Below, one piece after another: positions 1 through 8,626 of a stretch of DNA of 64,000 nucleotides (the first letter of the stretch is position 1; every line of letters starts with the position of its first letter). The stretch is from Chromatocurvus sp046260765. GTDB taxonomy: Bacteria > Pseudomonadota > Gammaproteobacteria > Pseudomonadales > Halieaceae. The notes beneath the pieces are model-generated. The model was given only the letters and a program-made list of their open reading frames with translations. It searched no databases and had not been told where the DNA came from. The stretch lies in contig JBHEOO010000011.1 in assembly GCA_046260765.1 (NCBI GenBank), forward strand, positions 1 through 64,000, given 5' to 3'. A program made the translations under genes and the position numbers.

Positions 1-2
1 TC

Positions 3-200
3 ATGCTCGCCTGCGATATTGTCGTGGCTTCGGAAACGGCGAAGTTCGGGACACCGGAAGTAAATGTGGGTCTGTGGCCGATGATGATCGGCGCCCTGAT
101 CTTTAGAAATGTCTTAAAAAAAAAGGGGATGGAAATGATCCTGCTAGGCGAAAAGCTGACCGCCCGGGAGGCGCTTGACATGGGCCTGATCACCCGGGTG
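3..200 (+). pseudogene. Enoyl-CoA hydratase/isomerase fragment (internal part only)
   Basis: The frame is open from the window edge and encodes about 65 residues of a crotonase-fold protein. The stretch MLACDIVVAS, then KFGTPEVNVGLWPM, then ILLGEKLTAREALDMGLI follows the order seen in enoyl-CoA hydratases: the active-site helix region, the GxPE-type strand and the AREA..MGLI..V segment. The N-terminal half lies outside the window. The C-terminal third is absent because around base 189-200 the frame passes straight into a DUF222 protein. A run of nine A followed by GGGG (about 115-127) gives this short piece a look unlike the GC-rich neighbours. It is either a relic of a real recombination or an assembly chimera. 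Family assignment is firm; biological status is not. Confidence 0.75.
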
Positions 201-1336
201 GCCACCCCGGAGAACGAGGGCTTCATGGTCAACCTGGCAGAGCAGAACAGTGCCGGTCACCTGGAGAGGCTGGTAGGGCGGTATGAGCCGGTGCCTGAGC
301 CTGGCCTGGCGGACTTGCTGGAAATGGAGCCCGGAGAGGCGGAGCCCGAGGACTACGAGTGCGAAGAAAATTTCGAGGAGGGCGCGCCGGGCGAGGCGTG
401 CCGTAGCGATGCCCCGTCGGCGCTGGATGCTGAGTCAGCACGTGAGCTGGCCCGCGAGCTCTACTGGTTCCAGGACGAGGACGGGATGTGGATTATTCAT
501 GCCAGACTGCCCCCGGAGCAGGGACAACTGGTGATGAAGGCGCTGCAGGCAGTGGTGCGGCCATTGGAAGAGGCGCGCCAGGAGGAGTGGAGAGCGAAAC
601 AGAAAGCACGCATGCAGGCGATTGCCCGCAAAATCCTGCGGCGCGGTGAGTCAGAAGCAGCGGCGCCAGAGCAGGCAAAAACAAGAGCGCAAACACAGGC
701 GGGACCCTCGGGCGGAAAGACAGAGACACAGACAGAGACACAGCCAGAGACAGAGACAGAGACAGAGACAGAGACAGAGACAGAGACAGAGACNNNNNNN
801 NNNTGAACCAGGTTCGAGCAGACGCGTTGGTGGCCATGGTTGAGCACTTCCTTGCCTCCAATCCGGATTACCGGGGCTTGCAGGCCCTCAAGGGGACCGA
901 ACGGTGCCAGGTGGTCATGCATGTAGATGTCAACACCCTGCGTGAGCAGCGTTCAGGCGTCTGTTGCACACACGGGCGGGCGCATTTCGAGGATAAACCG
1001 TGGCTGTCGCCGGCCACTGCACGGCGGCTGAGTTGCGATGCGTCGCTGGTTACTGTGCTGGAGGATGACGCGGGCAAGGTGCTGAACGTTGGCCGAAGAT
1101 CGCGAATCGTGCCAGAGCATATTCGGCGTGCTCTGCGTGAACGGGACGGGGTGTGCCAGTATCCCGGCTGCCAGGAATCAACGTATGTTGATGCTCATCA
1201 CATCCAGCACTGGGCGGAGGGTGGAGAAACGCGTCTGGATAATCTGGTGACCCTGTGTCGATTCCACCATCGACAGCTGCACCGCGGGTGCTTCGATATA
1301 CGCCTGAAGGGCGACTCCGCGGAAATCATTGCATGA
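189..1336 (+). CDS. DUF222 / HNH endonuclease domain protein, 5'-truncated and broken by an assembly gap
   Basis: Upstream of the gap the frame reads TRVATPENE, then HLERLVGRY and a long acidic region, as in the DUF222 (13E12-repeat-like) domain. Downstream of the gap a second frame reads RADALVAMVEHFLA and ends with the HNH nuclease core: CQYPGCQ, then VDAHHIQHW, then GG.T.LDNLVTLCRFHHRQLH. These are the two halves of one family, so I treat them as a single gene. The N-terminal part of DUF222 is missing because the gene is joined to an enoyl-CoA hydratase fragment. The two halves are in different frames as drawn: the upstream frame meets a stop directly after the Ns at 804. The true gap length should be 2 modulo 3, not 10. 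A linker of Glu-Thr dipeptides precedes the gap. The family is widespread and often repeated in genomes; its role here is unknown. Confidence 0.8.
718..793 (+). repeat. CAGAGA hexanucleotide tandem repeat ending at an N gap
   Basis: From about 745 to 793 the sequence is an uninterrupted array of CAGAGA, about eight copies, preceded from 718 by imperfect copies with CACAGA variants. It encodes alternating Glu-Thr in the DUF222/HNH gene. The array runs directly into the Ns, so copy number is unresolved. Confidence 0.95.
794..803. other. Assembly gap (10 N) inside the DUF222/HNH gene
   Basis: Ten Ns directly follow the hexanucleotide array. A short fixed run usually marks a gap of unknown size. 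Reading-frame arithmetic between the two gene halves requires a missing length of 2 modulo 3. Confidence 0.95.
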
Positions 1337-1583
1337 TCTCTGCAGAGAGTGCGCAATACCGCTGTGAACGTTTGCCTGCTCTGAGCGGTCTGATAAAGGC
1401 TTGGTCATCAGGGCTTGGCGGGTCAACGAAACCTGCAAGCAGTACTGCCATGTCGAAATCACTGTCATCGCGGGCGTTATTGCCCGCGCGGCTGCCGAAG
1501 ACATCTATCGCCAGCAGGTCGGCAATCCGATTCCGGACATGACGCGTCAGTGGCCCGTAATCAATTTCGGTTTTTTTGTTCAT
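1326..1583 (-). pseudogene. MNT-type nucleotidyltransferase remnant
   Basis: An 85-residue frame starts with ATG at 1583. Residues about 26-46 read IDVFGSRAGNNARDDSDFD, the GSR...DxD signature of minimal nucleotidyltransferases (MntA/MNT, often the antitoxin of HepT-MntA modules). After AVLLAGFVDP the usual continuation of the fold is lost, and the protein is well short of the family's roughly 100-140 residues. No HepT partner is visible on either side. Its end overlaps the end of the HNH gene tail to tail. I read it as a 3'-truncated remnant, possibly cut when the HNH gene arrived, although expression of a short product cannot be excluded. Confidence 0.6.
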
Positions 1584-1650
1584 GTCCGTCGCAGGCCTGT
1601 GGTCAGAGCTTGCGGCACACTTGCGTCATCTAGCGCCGCCTCGACAACCG

Positions 1651-3987
1651 TCAATCGCGCTTGAGCGCATTGGCAAAGGCCGATGCCATCGTGCCCTCTG
1701 GCTGCCTGGCTGTGCCGGCATCACGCTGAGGTCGGTTGTTACCCAGGGTCTTTCCAGACGACCGTGCGCCGCTGTCGCCGCGTCGCCCGCGATTACTGCC
1801 CTCAGCATAATCGGCGGCACTGTCGGTGAGCCGCATGCTGAGAGCGATACGCTTGCGGGCCGCGTCTACCTGCATCACCTTGACCCTGACGATGTCCCCG
1901 GCCTTGACGACGCTGTGCGGATCCTTAATAAAGCTGTCTGAGAGCGCCGAAATATGTACGAGGCCGTCCTGGTGTACGCCGACATCGACAAACGCGCCGA
2001 AGTTGGTGACGTTGGTAACGGTTCCCTCCAGCACCATATCCAGCTGCAGGTCCTTCATTGTGTGGACGTCGTCCCTTAGCTGCGCCACCTTGAATTCGGG
2101 GCGTGGATCACGGCCCGGTTTCTCCAGTTCCGCCAGAATGTCGCGCACGGTGTAGACACCGCTGTCGACGGTGACATAGTCCCGGGCGTCCAGCGTTTTT
2201 AAAAATCGGCTGTCGCCGATAATGCCATGAATGCTTCGTCCGTTGCGCTCGGCAATTGCCTCTGCAAGCGGATAGGATTCTGGGTGTACCGCGGACGCAT
2301 CCAGCGGGTTGTCGCCGTTGGTGACACGCAGGAACCCGGCGGCCTGCTCAAAGCTTTTCGGGCCGAAGCGCGACACCTTGAGCAGTGCCTTGCGGTTGTG
2401 GAAGCGGCCTTCACTGTCGCGGTGGGCGACAATATTGCCAGCGAGGCTGCTGTTGAGCCCGGCGACGCGGCTGAGCAGGGCAACGGATGCGGTGTTGACA
2501 TCAACACCGACGCCGTTGACGCAGTCCTCCACAACGGCATCGAGCTGTCGCGACAGGTCAACCTGGCTGACGTCGTGCTGGTATTGCCCCACGCCTATGG
2601 AGCGCGGCTCGATCTTGACCAGCTCGGCCAGCGGATCCTGCAGGCGTCGCGCAATGGAGACGGCACCGCGGTAGGTAACATCGAGATCCGGAAACTCAGC
2701 GGCGGCTGCGGCTGAGGCCGAGTAAATCGAGGCTCCGGCCTCAGAGACCATGACCTTGACGGCTGAGATGTCCGCATTGTCCGCCAGAAACTCAGCCACG
2801 AAGGCGTCGGTTTCGCGGCTCGCCGTGCCGTTGCCGATGGCAATCAACTCCACTGCGTGACGGCGGGCGAAGTCTGCGAGCACCGCGGCGGCCTCACGGG
2901 TGCGCTTCTGCGGCGCCGTGGGGAAGATCGTGGCATGATCGACCAGCTTGCCGGTGCCATCGACCACGGCGACCTTGACGCCCGTGCGCAATCCCGGATC
3001 GAGCCCGATAGTGGGTCGCAGGCCCGCCGGCGCCGCAAGGAGAAGATCCTTGAGGTTGCGTGCGAAGACGGCGATCGCTTCCTTTTCCGCCGACTCGCGC
3101 AGGGTGTTAAGCAGGTCGGTCTGCAGCATAGTGAGCAGCTTGACCCGCCAGGTCCAGCGCACCGTCGTGCTCAGCCAGGCGTCGGCGGGACGTCCCTGGT
3201 CCCTGATCTGCCAGTGACTGGCAATCATCGCCTCGCAGGGGTGGGGGTCGCCGGGCTTTTCCTCGGGGTCGATCACCAGGGCCAGCTGCAGAAAGCCCTC
3301 CTTGCGGCCGCGGAACATGGCCAGGGCGCGGTGCGACGGCACCTTGGCCAGCGGCTCGTGGTGCTCGAAGTAGTCGCTGAACTTGGCCGCCTCGGCCGCC
3401 TTGCCTGTCTCGACGCTGGAGCGCAGTAGCGCATGTTCCGACAGGAAAGTGCGCAGTCGCGAAAGCAGGTCCGCATTCTCGGCAAAGCGTTCCATAAGAA
3501 TTTGACGCGCGCCATCGAGGGCGTGCGCTGCATCCTCAACGCCTGCCTCGGGGTTCAGGTAGCCTGCGGCCAGTGTTTCCGGTACTTGTCCAGGATCCGC
3601 CAGAACAGCATCCGCCAGGGGTTCGAGACCGGCCTCACGCGCGATCTGGGCCTTGGTGCGCCGTTTCGGTCGGTAGGGTAGGTACAGATCCTCAAGTCGA
3701 CCCTTGGTATCAGCGCCGAGTATGTCACTTTTCAGTGCTTCAGTGAGCTTGCCCTGCTCGCCGATGCTGTCGAGAATGGTCTGACGCCGGGATTCCAGCT
3801 CAGTCAGATAGATGTAGCGCTCTTCGAGGTTGCGCAGCTGGGTGTCGTCCAGTCCGCCGGTGATTTCCTTGCGGTAGCGGGCGATGAAGGGGACGGTAGC
3901 GCCATCGGCGAGCAGGTCCAGTGTGGCGGCGACCTGTGCTTCGCGGACGGCAAGTTCCTCGGCAATGCGGTTGGCGAGACTGTTCAC
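1651..3987 (-). CDS. tex: Tex, transcription accessory RNA-binding protein
   Basis: The 778-residue product matches the length of E. coli Tex (YhgF). Near the N terminus are the hallmark stretches VPFIARYRKEITGGLDDTQL and LEDLYLPYRPKRRTKAQIA. The middle holds the YqgF/RNase H-like domain (IGLDPGLRTGVKVAVVD, AIGNGTASRET) and the helix-hairpin-helix region (VGVDVNTASVALLSRVAGL). The C terminus is an S1 RNA-binding domain (VTNVTNFGAFVDVGVHQDGLVHIS) followed by a basic Arg/Gly-rich tail. Tex binds nucleic acid and influences transcription; it is cytoplasmic. I chose the GTG at 3987 because the protein then aligns with family N termini; another in-frame GTG lies at 4029. Confidence 0.96.
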   Translation of the reverse strand: MNSLANRIAEELAVREAQVAATLDLLADGATVPFIARYRKEITGGLDDTQLRNLEERYIYLTELESRRQTILDSIGEQGKLTEALKSDILGADTKGRLEDLYLPYRPKRRTKAQIAREAGLEPLADAVLADPGQVPETLAAGYLNPEAGVEDAAHALDGARQILMERFAENADLLSRLRTFLSEHALLRSSVETGKAAEAAKFSDYFEHHEPLAKVPSHRALAMFRGRKEGFLQLALVIDPEEKPGDPHPCEAMIASHWQIRDQGRPADAWLSTTVRWTWRVKLLTMLQTDLLNTLRESAEKEAIAVFARNLKDLLLAAPAGLRPTIGLDPGLRTGVKVAVVDGTGKLVDHATIFPTAPQKRTREAAAVLADFARRHAVELIAIGNGTASRETDAFVAEFLADNADISAVKVMVSEAGASIYSASAAAAAEFPDLDVTYRGAVSIARRLQDPLAELVKIEPRSIGVGQYQHDVSQVDLSRQLDAVVEDCVNGVGVDVNTASVALLSRVAGLNSSLAGNIVAHRDSEGRFHNRKALLKVSRFGPKSFEQAAGFLRVTNGDNPLDASAVHPESYPLAEAIAERNGRSIHGIIGDSRFLKTLDARDYVTVDSGVYTVRDILAELEKPGRDPRPEFKVAQLRDDVHTMKDLQLDMVLEGTVTNVTNFGAFVDVGVHQDGLVHISALSDSFIKDPHSVVKAGDIVRVKVMQVDAARKRIALSMRLTDSAADYAEGSNRGRRGDSGARSSGKTLGNNRPQRDAGTARQPEGTMASAFANALKRD

Positions 3988-4440
3988 GGTGATGCGGTTT
4001 CCTTGATCCAGTGCAGTTGAGCAGTGCACCCCAGCGCTGCCTCGATCAGCGTCCGATGGACTCGCGGTGGTGGGGCGCGTTGAAATCCGCGGCCGGCCCC
4101 CTGGGGACCACGCCGGTTGGATTGATCATTGTATGTGATGCGTAGTTATGCGTCTTTATGTGATCGAAATTCACTGTGCTTGTCACGCCGGGCAACTGGT
4201 ACAGCACGCTCGGTACACGCCATTGTTGATGGCGGGATAGATTCTGTTATTCCAGGCGTCAATGGTTTTTTTGGGTTCTGCTGGACAATAGTCCGTATGG
4301 TTAGCGGTGATATCGTTGGAAGCGCTGTTCAGCTTGCGCAGGATATCCGCGGACTCATTGCTGACGATAGTATCGTGTTATATTCGGATAAAGAGGATAA
4401 AGGCGCAAAACAACGGACTGAGCTTTCTATCTAATAGAAT
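3988..4440. other. Intergenic region, no convincing gene
   Basis: About 450 bases separate the starts of tex from the 3' end of the LysR gene. The stretch is visibly more AT-rich than its flanks. One open frame on the plus strand (4129-4434, about 100 codons from TTG, or from ATG at 4138) has no recognisable motif and no good ribosome binding site; I do not call it. The tex promoter must lie here, but I see no clear -35/-10 pair. No tRNA or hairpin terminator was recognised. Confidence 0.5.
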
Positions 4441-5328
4441 TCAGCCGTGGTCAGGTAGTGTCTGCGCCAGTAATATGGAAAGGCGCTGTGTAACGGGTCC
4501 GATTCCCGCGTTATTGGCCAGGGTGAGGTAAAGGGTTGACGGTCGGTGCGCCCCGCGCTCGAGTGCCAGCTCACGCAGCAGTCCGGAATCAAGCAGATCG
4601 CGGATGCGGGTCATCGGCAGCCATGCGAAACCCAGTCCACGGCATACCATGTCGATGGATGTACTGATGTGGGTCACCGTCCAGCGCTGTTCGGCGCCGG
4701 GCCAGCCGGCGTCCGTGCGCCGGTGAATTGCGGAATCGCGCACAACGATCTGTCGGTGCCGCGCCAGGTCCTGCAGGTCCAGGGGCCTTTGTAGCGCGTG
4801 CAGCTCATGGCCGGGTGCCGCGACGGCGACAAATGTCGTTGTCAGCAAAGGCGTGCCCAGGAATGCCTGCGGCACGGTATCTGCGACGAGAAGGTCCGCT
4901 CTGCCGGCCATCAGCACCTCGGGTCCACCCCAGAGTACGGTTTCTATCAGCTCGACCCGCGTATGCGGGAATTCCGTGGCCAGGGTTTCCAGAGCTGCAG
5001 CGATGCTGGTTGGTGGCAACACCTCGTCCAATGCCACACGAATTTCGGATTCGGCGCCCTCGCCAAGTCCGTCGGCGAGATCTTCCAGCTGATTTGCCTG
5101 ATCGAGCAGTTGACCGGCTCGGCGCAGCATCAGAGATCCGGCTTCGGTCAGCTGCGCCTTGCGACCCACGACCTCGAGCAGGCGGAGTCCCAGCTGGTCC
5201 TGTAGCTTGTGTACCGCGTGATTGATGCTGGACTGGCTTTTATGGGTGGCGGCAGCGGCCTGTGCGAAGCCGCCGTGTGTGACGACCGCGAGCAGCATGC
5301 GCCATTGTTCCAGTGTGGTTTTTGCCAT
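4441..5328 (-). CDS. LysR-family transcriptional regulator, divergent from pirin
   Basis: The 295-residue product starts MAKTTLEQWRMLLAVV. An N-terminal winged helix-turn-helix follows, with GGFAQAAAATHKSQSSINHAVHKLQ (split here as GGFAQAAAATHKSQ plus SSINHAVHKLQ) as recognition region, then LTEAG and a LysR substrate-binding domain with STSIDMVCRGLGFAWLP near the C terminus. The ATG at 5328 is preferred; an upstream frame extension to 5397 would add 23 residues that do not resemble the family. It is transcribed away from the pirin gene with about 120 bases between them, the usual geometry for a LysR protein controlling its divergent neighbour. The effector is unknown. Confidence 0.93.
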   Translation of the reverse strand: MAKTTLEQWRMLLAVVTHGGFAQAAAATHKSQSSINHAVHKLQDQLGLRLLEVVGRKAQLTEAGSLMLRRAGQLLDQANQLEDLADGLGEGAESEIRVALDEVLPPTSIAAALETLATEFPHTRVELIETVLWGGPEVLMAGRADLLVADTVPQAFLGTPLLTTTFVAVAAPGHELHALQRPLDLQDLARHRQIVVRDSAIHRRTDAGWPGAEQRWTVTHISTSIDMVCRGLGFAWLPMTRIRDLLDSGLLRELALERGAHRPSTLYLTLANNAGIGPVTQRLSILLAQTLPDHG

Positions 5329-5450
5329 GTCCGCCGCCGGCTCAAGTGTTTCGATTAATACGAATGATTTTGGCCATATTATGCGATTTTTTTTCATATA
5401 TACGACCTTATCCTTCCCTCAATCAGAAATAGACAGCGGAGGATGCAACA
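5329..5450. promoter_or_regulatory. Divergent control region between LysR gene and pirin gene
   Basis: About 120 AT-rich bases lie between two divergent starts, with a T8 run and ATATTATG and CATATATACG tracts around 5375-5405 that could supply -10 elements in both directions. LysR proteins normally bind such a region. I could not pick a confident T-N11-A operator. The GCGGAGG before ATG 5451 is a strong ribosome binding site. Confidence 0.45.
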
Positions 5451-6293
5451 ATGACGGCACGACAGGTGATTGAGGTTCAAAGAGCGCAGGCCAGCCAGGA
5501 CGGCGCAGGTGTGGCCATTCAGCGCATTGCCGGTATGCGCCATGCCGGCATGGACCCGGTATTGATGATCGACGAACTACGATCGGAGCAGCGCGATGAC
5601 TTTGCGGCGGGCTTCCCGCCACACCCGCACCGGGGCATGCAAACGCTCACCTACATGAAGCATGGCGGCATTATTCACGAGGATAACCAGGGCAATCGCG
5701 GGGAAATTCGCGGCGGCGGTGCCCAGTGGATGTCGGCAGGTCGCGGCATCATTCACTCGGAGATGCCGACGCAGGACACCATGGGCCTGCATGGTTTTCA
5801 GCTGTGGTTCAATCTGCCCGCAGCGGAAAAGATGCTCGCACCGCGCTATCGGGATATTCCGGCAGCGGACCTCGCGGTACACGAGAGCGATGGTCGCCGG
5901 GCCGTTGCCATTGCCGGTGACTGGACGCTGGGCAGTACAAGCATCAACGGACCGCTGTTCGAACTCGTGCCCCAGGCCGACATGCTCGATCCGACGCTGC
6001 CGGCGGGCGATCGCCTTTTGATCGGGAGCCGCGTCGACCAGACCCTGATTGCGTATGTCTATGACGGTAGCCTGGTCGATCGGCGCGGCGATGTTGCGGC
6101 GAGGCACCTCGCGATTACGGGCGAGGGTGATTCCTGGGAACTGCGGGCCGGGGACGCCGGCGCGGGGATGCTGATTCTCAGAGGCACGCCGCTGCGTGAA
6201 CCCGTCGCCAATTATGGTCCCTTTGTCATGAACACGCCGGCGGAAATAGAGCAGGCTCTGCGGGATTACCAGAGCGGGAACTTCGGTACCTGA
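5451..6293 (+). CDS. Pirin family protein (cupin, putative quercetinase-like)
   Basis: The product has 280 residues, close to bacterial pirins such as YhhW. The N-terminal cupin carries FPPHPHRGMQTLTY followed by H..N.G, and WMSAGRGIIHSEMP, which together supply the three His and one Glu metal ligands of pirins. The C-terminal cupin ends with GTPLREPVANYGPFVMNT, another family hallmark. Pirins bind Fe or other metals; some have quercetin dioxygenase activity and some act as regulators, and the sequence does not say which. GGAGG sits eight bases before the ATG. It probably responds to the divergent LysR protein. Confidence 0.95.
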   Translation: MTARQVIEVQRAQASQDGAGVAIQRIAGMRHAGMDPVLMIDELRSEQRDDFAAGFPPHPHRGMQTLTYMKHGGIIHEDNQGNRGEIRGGGAQWMSAGRGIIHSEMPTQDTMGLHGFQLWFNLPAAEKMLAPRYRDIPAADLAVHESDGRRAVAIAGDWTLGSTSINGPLFELVPQADMLDPTLPAGDRLLIGSRVDQTLIAYVYDGSLVDRRGDVAARHLAITGEGDSWELRAGDAGAGMLILRGTPLREPVANYGPFVMNTPAEIEQALRDYQSGNFGT

Positions 6294-6348
6294 ACTCTGA
6301 TTGATGAAGGTGATATCCTTGCGTTTTTTGAGCGCGAGGGGAAGCGAG

Positions 6349-6663
6349 ATGCATCGAGGGGTCTTAATGCTTGTTGTGGCGATGCTGTTCGCCTGTGCCG
6401 CACCGCCGTCACCGCCCCCCGCCGCCTCACCTGAGGCCTCGCCCGATGCCTCGCCCGATGCCTCGCCCGAAGAAGTACGGGCACAGCGGGATTCTGATGC
6501 GCCTGCCGTGTGTGCGCCACCACGGCCAGAGGTCTGCACCATGGTCTACAGGCCGGTATGTGCAACCCTGGCTGGCGAAATGTCGCAGACGCAGTACAGT
6601 TCTCCCTGCAATGCCTGCGCGGATGATCGCGTTATCGCCTATCGTGAGGGGACCTGCGAATGA
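6349..6663 (+). CDS. Small lipoprotein with Pro/Ala/Ser/Asp repeat linker and Kazal-like Cys domain
   Basis: The 104-residue frame starts MHRGVLMLVV and has a lipobox-like LFAC at about residues 13-16, predicting a lipid-anchored protein. A linker follows with SPEASPDASPDASPE, encoded by near-identical 12-base units. The C-terminal 45 residues hold six cysteines in the order C..C..C..C..C..C, including VCTMVYRPVCATL and PCNACADD with a terminal EGTCE, a layout like Kazal-type inhibitor domains (CxMxYxPVC...). A role as a periplasmic protease inhibitor is inference. GGGGAAGCGAG precedes ATG 6349; an ATG further upstream at 6304 would give a longer leader. The stop overlaps the symporter start by ATGA, so the two are probably co-translated. 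Confidence 0.7.
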   Translation: MHRGVLMLVVAMLFACAAPPSPPPAASPEASPDASPDASPEEVRAQRDSDAPAVCAPPRPEVCTMVYRPVCATLAGEMSQTQYSSPCNACADDRVIAYREGTCE

Positions 6664-7979
6664 CACTCACAACGCGCATCCTCATCGCCATGGTCGGCGG
6701 CATTCTGGTTGGTTCACTGCTGAACCTGATGGTCAGCGGCAGCGGTATTTCAGAGAATCTGCGTTCAGGTATTCAGGATCTGCTGATTGGTGGCCTGTTT
6801 GATGTGGTAGGGCAGATCTTCATCGCATCGCTGAAATTACTGGTTGTGCCGCTGGTGCTGGTCTCACTCATCTGTGGCGCCAGTTCTCTGGGCGACAGCG
6901 CGCGCATGGGGCCGATCGCCGGCAAAACATTGCTGCTTTACCTCATGACCACGGCCATCGCGGTGTCGATAGCTTTGCTCGCTGCGGTCTTTATCGGCCC
7001 GGGCAGTCATGTGGCGCTGGAGACCGATGCGGTATTCGAGGCGGGCTCGGCGCCGCCGTTAAAGGAAGTGCTGATCAATATTTTCCCGTCCAATCCGGTG
7101 CAGGCCATGGCGGAGGGCGAGATGCTCCAGATCATCGTTTTCGCACTGCTGTTTGGCTACGCCATATCCCACGCCGGCGAGGCCGGGCGTCGCACCGCAG
7201 CATTCTTCACCGATGTGGAGAAAGTCGTCATGCGCATGGTGGCGATCCTGATGTCACTGGCGCCTTACGGCGTTTTCGCGCTACTGGCGAAGCTGTTTGC
7301 CGAGATGGGCGTGGGCGCAATCATGGATCTCGGCGTTTACTTCCTGACCGTCCTGGGCGTGCTGCTATTTCACGGTCTGGTGACCTACGGCGTGCTGCTA
7401 CAGGTGCTGGCGAAACAGTCGCCGCGCATCATGATGCGCAAGATGCGATCTGTCTGGGCTTTTGCATTCAGTACTGCGTCATCGGGGGCCACGCTACCCA
7501 TCACCCTGCGCACGGTGGAAAAGCGCCTGGGCGTCAACAACTCCGTAGCCGGTTTCACGGTGCCCCTTGGGGCGACGGTGAATATGGACGGGACAGCGGT
7601 CATGCAGGGTGTCGCTACGGTGTTTATTGCGCAGGTCTATGGCTTCGATCTCAGCATGACGTCCTATCTTACGGTTATCCTGACGGCCACGCTGGCGTCC
7701 ATCGGCACGGCGGCGGTGCCGGGTGTCGGCCTCATCACCCTGGCCATGGTGCTCGGTCAGGCAGGCCTCCCGGTCGAGGGTATCGCGCTGATCATCGGCG
7801 TTGACCGCCTGCTCGACATGGTGCGCACAGTGGTCAACGTGACCGGTGACGCGACGGTGGCAGTGATCGTAGCGCGAAGCGAAAACCAGTTTGACGAACA
7901 GGTATTCCTCAATCCCGACGCGGACAGGAACCTTGAGGATGAAGAGGACGACCGCATCCCGAGACAGGAGCCGGCATGA
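6660..7979 (+). CDS. Dicarboxylate/amino acid:cation symporter (DAACS family)
   Basis: The 439-residue integral membrane protein belongs to the GltP/GltT/DctA family, which imports glutamate, aspartate or C4-dicarboxylates with H+ or Na+. Family signatures are the serine-rich reentrant loop (FAFSTASSGATLPITL), the GATVNMDGTAVMQG motif in transmembrane segment 7, and GVDRLLDMVRTVVNVTGD in segment 8 with the Asp and Asn residues that contact substrate and cation. About eight hydrophobic segments are visible. The tail is acidic (DEEDDR). Substrate cannot be fixed by eye. It overlaps both the upstream lipoprotein and the downstream hydrolase by four bases. Confidence 0.95.
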   Translation: MTLTTRILIAMVGGILVGSLLNLMVSGSGISENLRSGIQDLLIGGLFDVVGQIFIASLKLLVVPLVLVSLICGASSLGDSARMGPIAGKTLLLYLMTTAIAVSIALLAAVFIGPGSHVALETDAVFEAGSAPPLKEVLINIFPSNPVQAMAEGEMLQIIVFALLFGYAISHAGEAGRRTAAFFTDVEKVVMRMVAILMSLAPYGVFALLAKLFAEMGVGAIMDLGVYFLTVLGVLLFHGLVTYGVLLQVLAKQSPRIMMRKMRSVWAFAFSTASSGATLPITLRTVEKRLGVNNSVAGFTVPLGATVNMDGTAVMQGVATVFIAQVYGFDLSMTSYLTVILTATLASIGTAAVPGVGLITLAMVLGQAGLPVEGIALIIGVDRLLDMVRTVVNVTGDATVAVIVARSENQFDEQVFLNPDADRNLEDEEDDRIPRQEPA

Positions 7980-8626
7980 GCATCAAGGTCAGCATCGTTC
8001 CAGTAACCGCGTACCAGCAGAACTGCTCCATACTGAAGTGTGAAGAGACCGGGCGCGGTGCGGTATTCGATCCGGGCGGAGATGTCGAGCACATTCTCGA
8101 TGCGGTTCGGAAAATGGATGTCACGCTGGAAAAGATCATTCTGACCCACGGCCACATGGACCACTGTGCGGCGTCGGATGTCTTGCGCCAGCAGTTGGAG
8201 ATACCTATCGAGGGGCCGCAGCGAGAGGACGATTTCTGGATTGGCAAGCTGCCCGAGTGGTGCCAGATGGCGGGTTTTCCGCACGCGGAGGCCTTTGAGC
8301 CGGACCGCTGGCTGGAAGACGGCGACACGGTGCAGGTTGGCGCACAGACTCTGGAGGTGCTGCACTGCCCCGGGCACACGCCGGGTCACGTCGTGCTGTT
8401 TCATCGCGAACAGCAGCTGGCCTGGGTGGGCGACGTTATTTTTCAGGGCTCCATTGGCCGCACGGATTTCCCCCGCGGCAACCACGATCAGCTGATTCGC
8501 AGTATCCGGCAAAAGCTGTTCAAGCTGGGTGATGCCGTCACCTTCATCCCCGGTCACGGTCCAACCTCTACCCTGGGGCAGGAACGCCAGAGCAACCCTT
8601 TTGTAGCTGATGCGCGCTATGGCTGA
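7976..8626 (+). CDS. gloC: MBL-fold hydrolase, type II glyoxalase (YcbL/GloC-like)
   Basis: The 216-residue metallo-beta-lactamase fold protein carries THGHMDHCAA (HxHxDH), LHCPGHTPGHVV, GDVIFQGSIGRTDFPRG and FIPGHGPTSTLGQER, the same order and spacing as E. coli YcbL, a short glyoxalase II (hydroxyacylglutathione hydrolase). The proposed reaction is hydrolysis of S-lactoylglutathione. It starts in the ATGA overlap with the symporter stop. Confidence 0.92.
   Translation: MSIKVSIVPVTAYQQNCSILKCEETGRGAVFDPGGDVEHILDAVRKMDVTLEKIILTHGHMDHCAASDVLRQQLEIPIEGPQREDDFWIGKLPEWCQMAGFPHAEAFEPDRWLEDGDTVQVGAQTLEVLHCPGHTPGHVVLFHREQQLAWVGDVIFQGSIGRTDFPRGNHDQLIRSIRQKLFKLGDAVTFIPGHGPTSTLGQERQSNPFVADARYG

Noticed and set aside
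493..922. Minus-strand frames through the CAGAGA array encoding Ser-Leu or Ser-Val repeats
   Set aside because: They are mirror readings of the hexanucleotide array and cross the N gap.
4129..4434. Open frame of about 100 codons upstream of tex
   Set aside because: No recognisable motif, weak start, unusual composition and no ribosome binding site; treated as non-coding.
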